Assembly: GCA_050996575.1 (NCBI GenBank)
Contig: JBPCRS010000202.1
Span: forward strand, 1-11,372
Length of the DNA: 11,372 nucleotides
Source: DASUSH01 sp050996575
GTDB lineage: Bacteria > Actinomycetota > Thermoleophilia > Solirubrobacterales > 70-9
Direction of reading: 5' to 3'
Both the position numbers and the translations under genes were made by a program. The notes under the pieces are model-generated. The model did not search any database and was not told where the DNA came from. It was given only the letters and a program-made list of their open reading frames with translations. Shown piece after piece: positions 6,035-11,372 of this stretch. Positions within the stretch are counted from its first letter, which is position 1, and every line of letters begins with the position of its first letter.

Positions 6035-7600
6035 ATGCGTCCCGATCTGACCGCCTTCAGCTACGACACGTTTCTCAACGACTTTCTGATCCCGTGGGCG
6101 CCGATCCTGCTGCTCGGCGTGATCTGTTACTTCATGTGGCGCACGCTGAAGTTGATGCCGCGGACGAAGCCGCAGGAGATCAGCCCGCGGTCGAAGGCCG
6201 CGATCACCTGGGACGACGTCGCCGGGGTCGAGGAGACGAAGGATGAGCTCCGCGAGGTCGTCGACTTTCTTTCCGATCCGAAGCGATTCAAGTCGCTAGG
6301 TGCAAAGGTGCCGAAGGGGATCCTCCTGCACGGCCCGCCCGGCACCGGAAAGACGCTGCTGGCAAAGGCCGTCGCGCACGAATCCGGAGCTCAGTTCTTC
6401 AGCCAGTCGGCCTCCTCGTTCGTCGAGATGTTCGCCGGGCTTGGCGCGGCGAGGATCCGGCGGCTGTTCAAGGAGGCACGCGAGCACGCCCCGGCGATCG
6501 TCTTCATCGACGAGCTCGACGCGGTCGGGACGGCGCGCGGCAGCGACATCTCCGGCGAGCGCGACCAGACCCTGAACCAGCTGCTGGTCGAGATGGACGG
6601 CTTCGACGCTCGCGACAACGTCGTCGTGATGGCGGCCTCGAACCTGCTCGAAAAGCTCGACAAGGCGCTGCTGCGCCCCGGCCGCTTCGACCGCCAGGTG
6701 TTCGTCCCGCCGCCCGACAAGAAGGGGCGCGAGCAGATCCTCGGGGTCCATGCCAAGGACAAGCCGCTCGCCCAGGACGTCGACCTCGGCCGCGTCGCCC
6801 GCCACACCGCCGGGCTGACCGGCGCCGACCTCGCCAACCTCTGCAACGAGGCGGCGATCCTCGCCGGGCGAAACAGCCGTGACTTCATCGCCCAGGCTGA
6901 TTTCGACGATGCCTTCGAGCGGGTGATTGCCGGGCTCGCGTCGCGCAAGGTGATGACCACTCACGAGAAGCGGGTCGTCGCCTGGCACGAGGCCGGCCAC
7001 GCGCTCGTCTCCGAGCTCCTGCCGTCCGTCGACGAGGTCCAGAAGGTCTCGATCGTGCCGCGCGGCAAGGCGTTGGGCTACACGCTCAACCTGCCCCAGG
7101 AGGACCGCTACCTGAAGACGCGCGAGGAGCTGATCGACTACATGAAGGTCTTGCTCGCCGGCCGCGTCGCCGAGCAGATCGAGTTCGGCCGGGTGACCAC
7201 CGGCGCCGCCGACGACCTGCGCAAGGTGACCGAGATCCCACGCGGGATGGTCTACGACTACGGGATGGGCACCTCGATCCGCGCCCATCAGCTTCCCGGT
7301 GACGACTTCACGATGTCCGAGTCGCTGCGAAAGACGCGCGACGACGAGGTCACGGCGATCGCCGAGGAGGCCTACCGGGGTGCCCACCGGCTGCTCTCCG
7401 ATCATCGCGACCTGCTCGACGAGATCGCCGAGCGCCTGCTCTCCGACGAGGTGATCGAGCAGCTCGAGATCCGAGCGATCATGGACGGCTCGCCGAAGCC
7501 ACGGCGAACGCGCCCACAGCTCGAGACCGGCATCGTGCGACCCACCGGCCGGCCGGCGGAGGCCCTCGCCTCGAAGCCTCCGCCCGAAAGCCGCGACTGA
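6035..7600 (+). CDS. FtsH-like membrane-anchored AAA+ zinc protease, single membrane segment
   Basis: This 521-residue protein combines an AAA+ ATPase with an M41 zinc protease, the FtsH architecture for ATP-driven extraction and degradation of membrane and misfolded proteins. One hydrophobic segment (about 18-35, IPWAPILLLGVICYFMW) precedes the ATPase. The second transmembrane helix and the roughly 70-residue extracytoplasmic domain of standard FtsH are absent, and it is about 100 residues shorter than E. coli FtsH. Walker A is GPPGTGKT (100-107), Walker B IVFIDE (155-160), and the second region of homology ends ALLRPGRFDRQV (Arg214, Arg217). The pore loop reads FAGLG (133-137) rather than the usual FVGVG. 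HEAGH (318-322) and Asp394 in TTGAADDL complete the zinc site, so it should be active. The tail after about 475 is proline- and arginine-rich and probably disordered. It is third in the M20-DUF1385 operon and is probably an accessory paralogue rather than the housekeeping FtsH. Confidence 0.93.
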   Translation: MRPDLTAFSYDTFLNDFLIPWAPILLLGVICYFMWRTLKLMPRTKPQEISPRSKAAITWDDVAGVEETKDELREVVDFLSDPKRFKSLGAKVPKGILLHGPPGTGKTLLAKAVAHESGAQFFSQSASSFVEMFAGLGAARIRRLFKEAREHAPAIVFIDELDAVGTARGSDISGERDQTLNQLLVEMDGFDARDNVVVMAASNLLEKLDKALLRPGRFDRQVFVPPPDKKGREQILGVHAKDKPLAQDVDLGRVARHTAGLTGADLANLCNEAAILAGRNSRDFIAQADFDDAFERVIAGLASRKVMTTHEKRVVAWHEAGHALVSELLPSVDEVQKVSIVPRGKALGYTLNLPQEDRYLKTREELIDYMKVLLAGRVAEQIEFGRVTTGAADDLRKVTEIPRGMVYDYGMGTSIRAHQLPGDDFTMSESLRKTRDDEVTAIAEEAYRGAHRLLSDHRDLLDEIAERLLSDEVIEQLEIRAIMDGSPKPRRTRPQLETGIVRPTGRPAEALASKPPPESRD

Positions 7601-7617
7601 TCGAATCCCTCGCCTGG

Positions 7618-8010
7618 TTGAGTCATGCGTCCGCCCAGTCTCCGCAGACGCTCGACGGCGAGCAGCTCGTCGCGCTGTTCTCGAAATGCGACAACAACCC
7701 CGGCGGCACTCCACCGTCCGACGCCCCGTGCGCGTCCAATCCCGCCCCGCCGACGGTCGAGGCGGACTGCGACCCGGACGGCACCTCGACGCTCAGGTAC
7801 GACATCGAGGCCACGGACCCTCAAACCCAGGGCGCGTTCACGTTCGCGCCGGCCACCGGTCCCTACCCGGGAACATTCACCGAGAGCGGCACGGTGACGA
7901 TCGCGCCGCAGGACGATCCCCCGGTTGCCGTCTTCGACGACGACCCGAAGGGTCAGTCCGCGGCCTCCGCCTGCAGCCCGCGGATGAAGATCGAGAGCAT
8001 CTTCGAGTAA
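7618..8010 (+). pseudogene. Remnant of a secreted-protein gene (truncated at both ends)
   Basis: The 352 bases between the ftsH-like stop and the tetR stop hold no intact gene, but this frame reads as real protein. After LAWLSHASAQS, which resembles the end of a signal peptide, it gives QTLDGEQLVALFSKCDNNPG, a Cys- and Pro-rich stretch and ATGPYPGTFTESGTVTI. The last segment matches, from memory, a motif in secreted actinobacterial proteins. There is no signal-peptide hydrophobic core, no convincing start (the first in-frame candidate is TTG at 7618) and no ribosome binding site. Just after GTVTIAPQ the sequence becomes the antisense of the tetR 3' end, with which it overlaps from 7953 to its stop at 8010. 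The expected downstream beta-domain is missing. I read this as a decayed fragment left by deletion on both sides. A short expressed protein is the alternative. Confidence 0.5.
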
Positions 8011-8576
8011 AGCTCGTCGTCGATGGCGGGGTCGATCAGCTGGTCGAGCAGGAAGCCGTCGGCCATGAAATAGGTCATCGCCGCGATCTCGCCGAAGGGC
8101 AGCGGCGGCTCCATCGCAAGCTCCTTCGCGCGACGCCGGAAGAGCTCTGCGATTCGGTCGCGCAGCGCGCGCTGGCGGGCGGCAAACTCGCGGGCGAACG
8201 CCTCGTCGCGCGTGGCGTGCGCGGCGAACTCGAAGTAGAGGCGCGGCCACTCGGGGTCGGAGTGGACGAAGCTGATGAAGTCGTCGGCGGCGTCGCGGGC
8301 TTGATCGCCGATCGGCTCGCCGCCGGCGAGCTGCGCGTCGAGGCGCTCGAGCTCGGCGGAGAACTTCTGCTCGAGGATCGCCAGGAAGAGCTCCTCCTTC
8401 GAGGAGAAGTTGGCGTAGAAGGCTCCCTTCGTGTAGCCGGCTTCGGCGGCGACATCGTCGATCGAGGCACCCTCGAGCCCGCGCTCAGCGAAAAGGGACG
8501 AGGCGGCGGCGAGCAACGAGGATCGGGTCCGCGCCTGTTTCTCGGAGCGGGAGAGGGTGGCGTCAGCCGCCGCCAT
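7953..8576 (-). CDS. TetR-family transcriptional regulator (likely repressor of the P450 unit)
   Basis: This 207-residue regulator has an N-terminal TetR-type helix-turn-helix. RTRSSLLAAASSLFAERG (17-33) is helix 1, and ASIDDVAAEAGYTKGAFYANFSSKEELF (37-64) holds the turn and recognition helix with the family's GYTKGAFYANF pattern. The remainder is an all-helical ligand-binding and dimerisation domain (for example LYFEFAAHATRDEAFAREF). It starts 5 bases after the P450 stop on the same strand, so it should be co-transcribed and respond to a ligand linked to the P450, perhaps its substrate. Two ATAC-N6-GTAT sites over the P450 promoter are the obvious binding sites, giving autoregulation. The ligand is unknown. 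No clear Shine-Dalgarno is seen, so termination-reinitiation from the P450 gene is likely. Its 3' end overlaps the antisense remnant gene. Confidence 0.95.
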   Translation of the reverse strand: MAAADATLSRSEKQARTRSSLLAAASSLFAERGLEGASIDDVAAEAGYTKGAFYANFSSKEELFLAILEQKFSAELERLDAQLAGGEPIGDQARDAADDFISFVHSDPEWPRLYFEFAAHATRDEAFAREFAARQRALRDRIAELFRRRAKELAMEPPLPFGEIAAMTYFMADGFLLDQLIDPAIDDELYSKMLSIFIRGLQAEAAD

Positions 8577-8581
8577 GGCGG

Positions 8582-9937
8582 TCAGCCGACGAGCACCTCG
8601 GCGTCGTGGCGAGGCGTCTCGGTGATCGCCCGCCGCAGCACCGGCTCGGACTCTGGGCGGGACGGGCGCAGGGTGCGGCGCAGGACGAGCTCGCGCAGGA
8701 CGACCTGCATCTCGAACTGGGCGAAGGCGGCGCCGAGGCAGCGGCGGGTGCCGCCGCCGAACGGGATCCAGGTGTAGGTGCCCGGCGGGCGCTCGATGAA
8801 TCGCTCTGGTCGGAAGGCGTCGGGCTGCGGGTAGACCTCGGGGTTGCGGTGGACGAGGTAGATGCAGGGGGCGACCTTGATCCCCGCGGGGAGCTCGTAC
8901 CCGCCGATCTCCATCGGCGCCTTCAGGGTCCTGTTGACCAGAGAGAGCACCGGTCGTAGGCGAAGCGTCTCCTGGATCGTCGCGGTCAGGTACTCCTCGC
9001 CGCCGTCGCGGACCTCCGCGGTCAGCCGCTCGAGCTTGTCGGGGTGGCGGACGAGGCGCTCGACCGCCCAGGAGAGGGCGGTGGCGGTGGTCTCGTGGCC
9101 GGCGACCAGCAGGGTGACGAGCTCGTCGCGCAGCTCGCCGTCGGACATCGGGCTGCCGTCCTCGTGGCGGGCCTGAAGAAGCAGCGAGAGGATGTCGACG
9201 CGATCGGCGAGGTCGTCGGCGTCGCGGCGATCGTGGATCTCCTCGGCGATCAGCCGGTCGACGCGGCCGACGTGGCGCTGGAAGGGGCCGAAGCGCGCGA
9301 TCCGCTCGGGGCCAAGCGCGATCAGGAAGAGCGCCTGGCGCGGGTCGGTGACCAGGTCGAGCAGGTTGCGGAGCGCGGCCCGGAGGCGCTCGAGCCTCTC
9401 CCCCTCGCGGACGCCGAAGACGGCGCGCAGGATGATCTCGAGCGTGACCGCCTGCATCCGCGGTCGCAGGGCGTAGGGCTCGCCGAGCGGCCAGCGCTCG
9501 ATCTCCTCGGCGGCGATCTCCGCCATCAGCTCGCCGTAGCGCTGCATCCGCTCGCCGTGGAACGGGGGCAGGAGGAGCTTGCGCTGGGAGAGGTGCTCGG
9601 AGCGGTCGAGCAGAAGGACTGACTTCGGGCCGACCACCGGCAGCAGGATCCGATTCGCCTCGCCGGCGTGGAGGAGGTTCGGGTCGCCGGTGAAGACCTG
9701 CTTGATCGCATCCGGGTGGGAGACGAAGACCCAGGTTCCCTCGTAGGCGATCCGCAGCGTGAAGGTGTCGCCGTAGCGGTTGTGGCAGCGGCGCAGCACC
9801 TCCTGAGCGCGCCGGAACCAGACCATCGTCTGCAGCGCCCGCGGCAGCGGCGGCCCGGGTGGCAGGCCGTGGATTGGTGGCGCGGCCTGAGGGCTGGGCG
9901 TAGTTTCTGTCGGTGAGGCTGTGGCCGTGGCTAACAT
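8582..9937 (-). CDS. Cytochrome P450
   Basis: This 451-residue soluble cytochrome P450 is a haem-thiolate monooxygenase that needs separate electron donors; no ferredoxin or reductase gene is visible nearby. The signature elements are complete: proline-rich LPPGPPLPR near the N-terminus, an I-helix AGHETTATALSW beginning about residue 279 (acid-alcohol pair Glu282/Thr283), the K-helix ETLR (323-326), PERF (377-380), and the haem loop FGGGTRRCLG (393-402) with Cys400 as iron ligand. The general type resembles the multi-substrate bacterial P450s that look like eukaryotic CYP4/CYP102-class enzymes (PGPP hinge, GGGxRxCxG loop). Substrate is unknown. I chose ATG at 9937 over an in-frame GTG at 9958 because the consensus TTGACA box at 9972-9977 and its -10 place the transcript start downstream of the GTG. 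It is followed by tetR. Confidence 0.96.
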   Translation of the reverse strand: MLATATASPTETTPSPQAAPPIHGLPPGPPLPRALQTMVWFRRAQEVLRRCHNRYGDTFTLRIAYEGTWVFVSHPDAIKQVFTGDPNLLHAGEANRILLPVVGPKSVLLLDRSEHLSQRKLLLPPFHGERMQRYGELMAEIAAEEIERWPLGEPYALRPRMQAVTLEIILRAVFGVREGERLERLRAALRNLLDLVTDPRQALFLIALGPERIARFGPFQRHVGRVDRLIAEEIHDRRDADDLADRVDILSLLLQARHEDGSPMSDGELRDELVTLLVAGHETTATALSWAVERLVRHPDKLERLTAEVRDGGEEYLTATIQETLRLRPVLSLVNRTLKAPMEIGGYELPAGIKVAPCIYLVHRNPEVYPQPDAFRPERFIERPPGTYTWIPFGGGTRRCLGAAFAQFEMQVVLRELVLRRTLRPSRPESEPVLRRAITETPRHDAEVLVG

Positions 9938-9977
9938 ACCGTCCAGTATTTCAATCACATACTGAGTGGTATGTCAA
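9936..9977 (-). promoter_or_regulatory. P450-tetR promoter with paired operator sites
   Basis: On the minus strand a perfect -35 TTGACA (9972-9977) is followed after 18 bases by TGAAAT (9948-9953), 10 bases before the ATG at 9937. Two 14-base sites of the form ATAC-N6-GTAT overlay it. One, ATACTGAGTGGTAT as read on the plus strand (9959-9972), lies mostly in the -35/-10 spacer. The other, ATACCGTCCAGTAT (9936-9949), covers the transcript start. They are 23 bases apart and together form a larger dyad, ACATACC (9934-9940) to GGTATGT (9968-9974), with 13 of 16 half-site positions matching. The arrangement is the classic one for TetR-family repression. The assignment to the adjacent TetR protein is inferred. 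Confidence 0.75.
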
Positions 9978-10040
9978 GTGAGTGGGGGGGAGATGGGCGT
10001 GACTGGTGACCCCTTTGCGCGTGTTTCGTGCGGGTGCCCT

Positions 10041-10062
10041 TGGGCGAACGGCGATTCACCCA
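10041..10062. repeat. Inverted repeat upstream of the epimerase gene
   Basis: TGGGCGAA (10041-10048) and TTCACCCA (10055-10062) are complementary at 7 of 8 positions around a 6-base spacer. It lies between the P450 and epimerase promoters, about 54 bases before the likely epimerase -10 box. It could be a regulator site. No partner is identifiable here. Confidence 0.3.
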
Positions 10063-10115
10063 CCTTCTGTGTGGGGACATCTACGTTCGTCGACGGTCCG
10101 GAACCCCGCCCGCAA

Positions 10116-10121
10116 TACACT
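10116..10121 (+). promoter_or_regulatory. Candidate -10 box of the epimerase gene (leaderless)
   Basis: TACACT ends 10 bases before the ATG at 10132, which has no Shine-Dalgarno. No strong -35 is visible. The spacing matches the other first-in-transcript genes of the window. Confidence 0.35.
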
Positions 10122-10131
10122 GCCGCCTCCG

Positions 10132-10554
10132 ATGGCCCTGCTCGAGCGGATCGATCATGTCGGCGTCGCGGTCGAGGACCTCGATGCCGCCCTCGCCCTG
10201 TATGAGGGTGTTTTCGGGATGCCGTTGGTTCACCGTGAGAGGGTCGCCGAGCAGGGGGTCGAGGCAGTTCTGCTTGACGTCGGCGAGGGGCACGTGGAGC
10301 TGCTCAGCCCGCTCGGCCCCGACACGCCCGTCGGCAAGTTCCTGGCGAAGAAGGGCCAGGGCCTGCACCACGTCGCCTACGCCGTCGCCGACATCGACGC
10401 AACCTTGACCAGCCTCGCCGAGCAGGGGATCGAGCTGATCGACGCGGAACCTCGGACCGGAATCCGCGAGAGCCGCGTCGCCTTCGTCCACCCGCGCTCG
10501 ACGGGGAGCGTCTTGACCGAGATCGTCCAACCTGCGGAGGAACACCATGGCTGA
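10132..10554 (+). CDS. mce: Methylmalonyl-CoA epimerase (glyoxalase/VOC fold)
   Basis: This 140-residue VOC-superfamily enzyme interconverts (S)- and (R)-methylmalonyl-CoA, linking propionyl-CoA carboxylase to the B12-dependent mutase in propionate, odd-chain fatty acid and branched amino acid degradation. The sequence follows the family pattern: IDHVGVAVEDLDAALALYEG (7-26, His9), VAEQGVEAVLLDVGEGHVEL (38-57), GLHHVAYAVADIDAT (77-91, His80) and GSVLTEIVQP (125-134, Glu130). His9, His80 and Glu130 are the expected metal ligands among those that can be placed by eye. Length is normal. The frame is open further upstream, but ATG at 10132 gives the standard MALLERIDHVGVAV start and has a -10-like TACACT 10 bases before it. 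The stop overlaps the next gene by 8 bases. The mutase and carboxylase genes are not in the window. Other VOC enzymes are possible but the match is good. Confidence 0.92.
   Translation: MALLERIDHVGVAVEDLDAALALYEGVFGMPLVHRERVAEQGVEAVLLDVGEGHVELLSPLGPDTPVGKFLAKKGQGLHHVAYAVADIDATLTSLAEQGIELIDAEPRTGIRESRVAFVHPRSTGSVLTEIVQPAEEHHG
10536..10540 (+). promoter_or_regulatory. Ribosome binding site of the 72-residue gene
   Basis: GGAGG sits 6 bases before the ATG at 10547 and lies within the end of the epimerase gene. It supports the short downstream frame as a genuine translated gene. Confidence 0.75.
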
Positions 10555-10765
10555 CAAGAAGAAGGTGGAGATCGGACTCGGCGTCGCCCAGGTCGTCTCA
10601 GCCCGGCTCACCGAAGACGAGCTCAAGCGACTGCGCGAGGCCGTCGAGCGAGGCGAGGGCTGGTTCGACCTCGAGACCGACGACGGGACGCTGGTGATCA
10701 ACATCGCCGTCGTCGTCTTCATCAAGGTCGCCGGCGCTCCGCATTCGGTCGGATTCAGGGAGTAG
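10547..10765 (+). CDS. 72-residue conserved-type protein coupled to the epimerase gene
   Basis: This small soluble protein begins MADKKKVEIGLGVAQVVSAR, continues through a charged helix TEDELKRLREAVERG (about 22-36), and ends with strands WFDLETDDGTLVINIAVVVFIKV and PHSVGF. It has a strong Shine-Dalgarno and overlaps the epimerase stop by 8 bases, so it is almost certainly translated. The layout (an xVEIGLG strand, a helix, a DDGT turn, a hydrophobic strand, VGF near the end) faintly recalls the actinobacterial DUF3107 proteins, which are of similar length and unknown function. This is a by-eye likeness and not an assignment. Charge alternation and the lack of Cys or His clusters give no hint of catalysis. 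It may bind or tune the epimerase or a B12-mutase complex, but only the operon position supports that. Confidence 0.8.
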   Translation: MADKKKVEIGLGVAQVVSARLTEDELKRLREAVERGEGWFDLETDDGTLVINIAVVVFIKVAGAPHSVGFRE

Positions 10766-10784
10766 CGCATCGCAAACCTCTCGC

Positions 10785-10797
10785 GGCGGCGTCCGCC
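10785..10797. terminator. Weak hairpin between convergent genes
   Basis: GGCGG and CCGCC pair around a 3-base loop in the 73 bases between the 72-residue gene and the convergent BtrH-like gene. There is no T-run on either side. In such G+C-rich DNA a 5-base stem arises easily, so this is only a possible bidirectional terminator. Confidence 0.2.
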
Positions 10798-10838
10798 CGC
10801 TGGGTCTACGTCGTTGCCGATCCCTCGCGCGCCGGCCC

Positions 10839-11372
10839 CTAGCCGCCGGCGAGATCTGTCCAGAGCCGCTCCTCGGCCTCGAGCACCGGCGCCGCCGCCG
10901 CACCGGCCGCGGCCCAAAGAGCGCCGTCGGATTCCTCGGGCCCACTCGCCGCGTGCAGAGCCCCGGCCAGCTCGGTCCAGCGCGCCGAGGCCTCGACGGC
11001 GAGCGCCGACTCGGCCCGCCCAACCTCCTCGAGGAAGCGCGCGTACATCATGCGGAAGTTGCCGCCGCCGGTGCCGCGACGCTCGATCACCTGGTAGTTG
11101 AAGCGCGCGCACCAGCGCGAGTCCTCCGTCGTCTCGGGCCAGCCGCCGACCTCATCGGCGAAGCGGCGCAGCGCCGGCAGGCCCTCGTAATCGCCGAGCG
11201 GCGGTTCAAGCATTCGCTCGGCGCAATAGCTGATCGCCTGCGGGGCGGCGGCGCGCAGGTCGCCGATTTCGCTGCCGGCGGCGATTGTGAACATGTGGCC
11301 GTCGAGCGTGAAGACGGGCAACTTCTCGTGGCGAGCCATGGCGAGGTTCTCGAGCCCGGTCGTCTGCAGCTC
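10839..11372 (-). CDS. Probable BtrH/DUF4872-type protein, C-terminal part (runs off right edge)
   Basis: The frame is open to the window edge (upstream of an internal ATG at 11339 it continues ELQTTGLENLA). At least 177 C-terminal residues of a longer protein are therefore present. Recognisable segments are KLPVFTLDGHMFTIAAGSEI, LGDYEGLPALRRFADEVGGW (a helical repeat usual before the C-terminal domain), and RGTGGGNFRMMYARFLEEVG. The last, a GGG-R-MYA-FL-E pattern, is like the DUF4872 domain that follows the BtrH N-terminal domain. BtrH of butirosin biosynthesis transfers an acyl side chain from its carrier protein. Many actinobacterial relatives lie outside antibiotic clusters, and their roles are unknown. 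The active-site N-terminal domain is not in the window, so function is unproven. It ends TDLAGG at a TAG and converges with the 72-residue gene. Confidence 0.7.
   Translation of the reverse strand, partial: ELQTTGLENLAMARHEKLPVFTLDGHMFTIAAGSEIGDLRAAAPQAISYCAERMLEPPLGDYEGLPALRRFADEVGGWPETTEDSRWCARFNYQVIERRGTGGGNFRMMYARFLEEVGRAESALAVEASARWTELAGALHAASGPEESDGALWAAAGAAAAPVLEAEERLWTDLAGG

Noticed and set aside
6296..7714. Long minus-strand open frame antisense to the ftsH-like gene
   Set aside because: The plus strand carries Walker, SRH and HEAGH motifs in full. The antisense product has no family features.
8570..8581. Perfect 12-base palindrome CCGCCATGGCGG at the P450-tetR junction
   Set aside because: It contains the tetR start codon and is made of common G+C-rich codons (Met-Ala-Ala). 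There is no spacer or second copy to suggest a binding site.
9938..9958. GTG at 9958 as the P450 start
   Set aside because: It would place the start codon between the -35 and -10 elements and inside the operator region. The ATG at 9937 lies just after the predicted transcript start, and the seven extra residues match no P450 feature.
9984..9990. Run of seven G upstream of the P450 promoter as a phase-variable tract
   Set aside because: It lies upstream of the -35 box and not in the spacer or coding sequence, and it is short. There is no clear way for slippage to switch expression.
10006..10131. Upstream extension of the epimerase reading frame
   Set aside because: The added residues look non-coding, include the inverted repeat and -10 candidate, and the family starts at MALLERIDHV.
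1..11372. tRNA or rRNA genes, CRISPR arrays, insertion sequences, integrase or attachment sites
   Set aside because: Reading by eye found no cloverleaf, no regularly spaced repeats, no transposase or integrase motifs and no terminal inverted repeats flanking a gene block.

Overview
The window is strongly G+C-rich and densely coded. It reads like an actinobacterial chromosome, most likely of the class Thermoleophilia (Solirubrobacterales/Gaiellales type). That placement is inferred from the gene mix (DUF1385 protein, M20 hydrolase, FtsH-type protease, P450 with TetR, methylmalonyl-CoA epimerase) and from the promoter style. It is not based on a marker gene. No RNA gene, insertion sequence or CRISPR array is visible.

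Layout. 1-359 (-) is the N-terminal part of an aldehyde dehydrogenase that runs off the left edge. Divergent from it, 450-1566 (+) is a tightly overlapping vapB-vapC-Nudix unit: VapB antitoxin, PIN-domain toxin VapC, and a zinc-ribbon Nudix hydrolase. Converging on this, 1584-3836 (-) carries fkbM (FkbM-type methyltransferase) followed by rarA/mgsA (AAA+ recombination factor), with a hairpin at their junction. From 3863 to 7600 (+) runs an apparent operon of an M20 metallohydrolase, a DUF1385 membrane protein and an FtsH-like membrane AAA+ protease that has one membrane segment and no extracytoplasmic domain. From 7601 to about 7952 there is no intact gene, only what looks like the remnant of a secreted-protein gene. 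7953-9937 (-) is a cytochrome P450 gene followed by its TetR-family regulator. Its promoter, with a consensus TTGACA box, is overlaid by two copies of an ATAC-N6-GTAT site, a convincing operator pair. 10132-10765 (+) is methylmalonyl-CoA epimerase overlapping a gene for a 72-residue protein. 10839-11372 (-) is the C-terminal part of a probable BtrH/DUF4872-type protein that runs off the right edge.

How the parts work together. The P450/tetR unit looks self-regulated. The M20-DUF1385-FtsH unit is the most suggestive multi-gene assembly: a membrane protease, an uncharacterised membrane protein with a His-rich motif, and a soluble metallohydrolase joined by translational coupling. vapBC with a Nudix gene is a toxin-antitoxin unit with a nucleotide-hydrolase passenger.

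A pattern across the window: each gene that should begin a transcript (aldehyde dehydrogenase, vapB, fkbM, M20, P450, epimerase) lacks a Shine-Dalgarno sequence and instead has a -10-like hexamer ending 7-10 bases before its start codon. Several internal operon genes (vapC, DUF1385, ftsH-like, the 72-residue gene) have good Shine-Dalgarno sequences. This points to widespread leaderless transcription and was used to choose starts.
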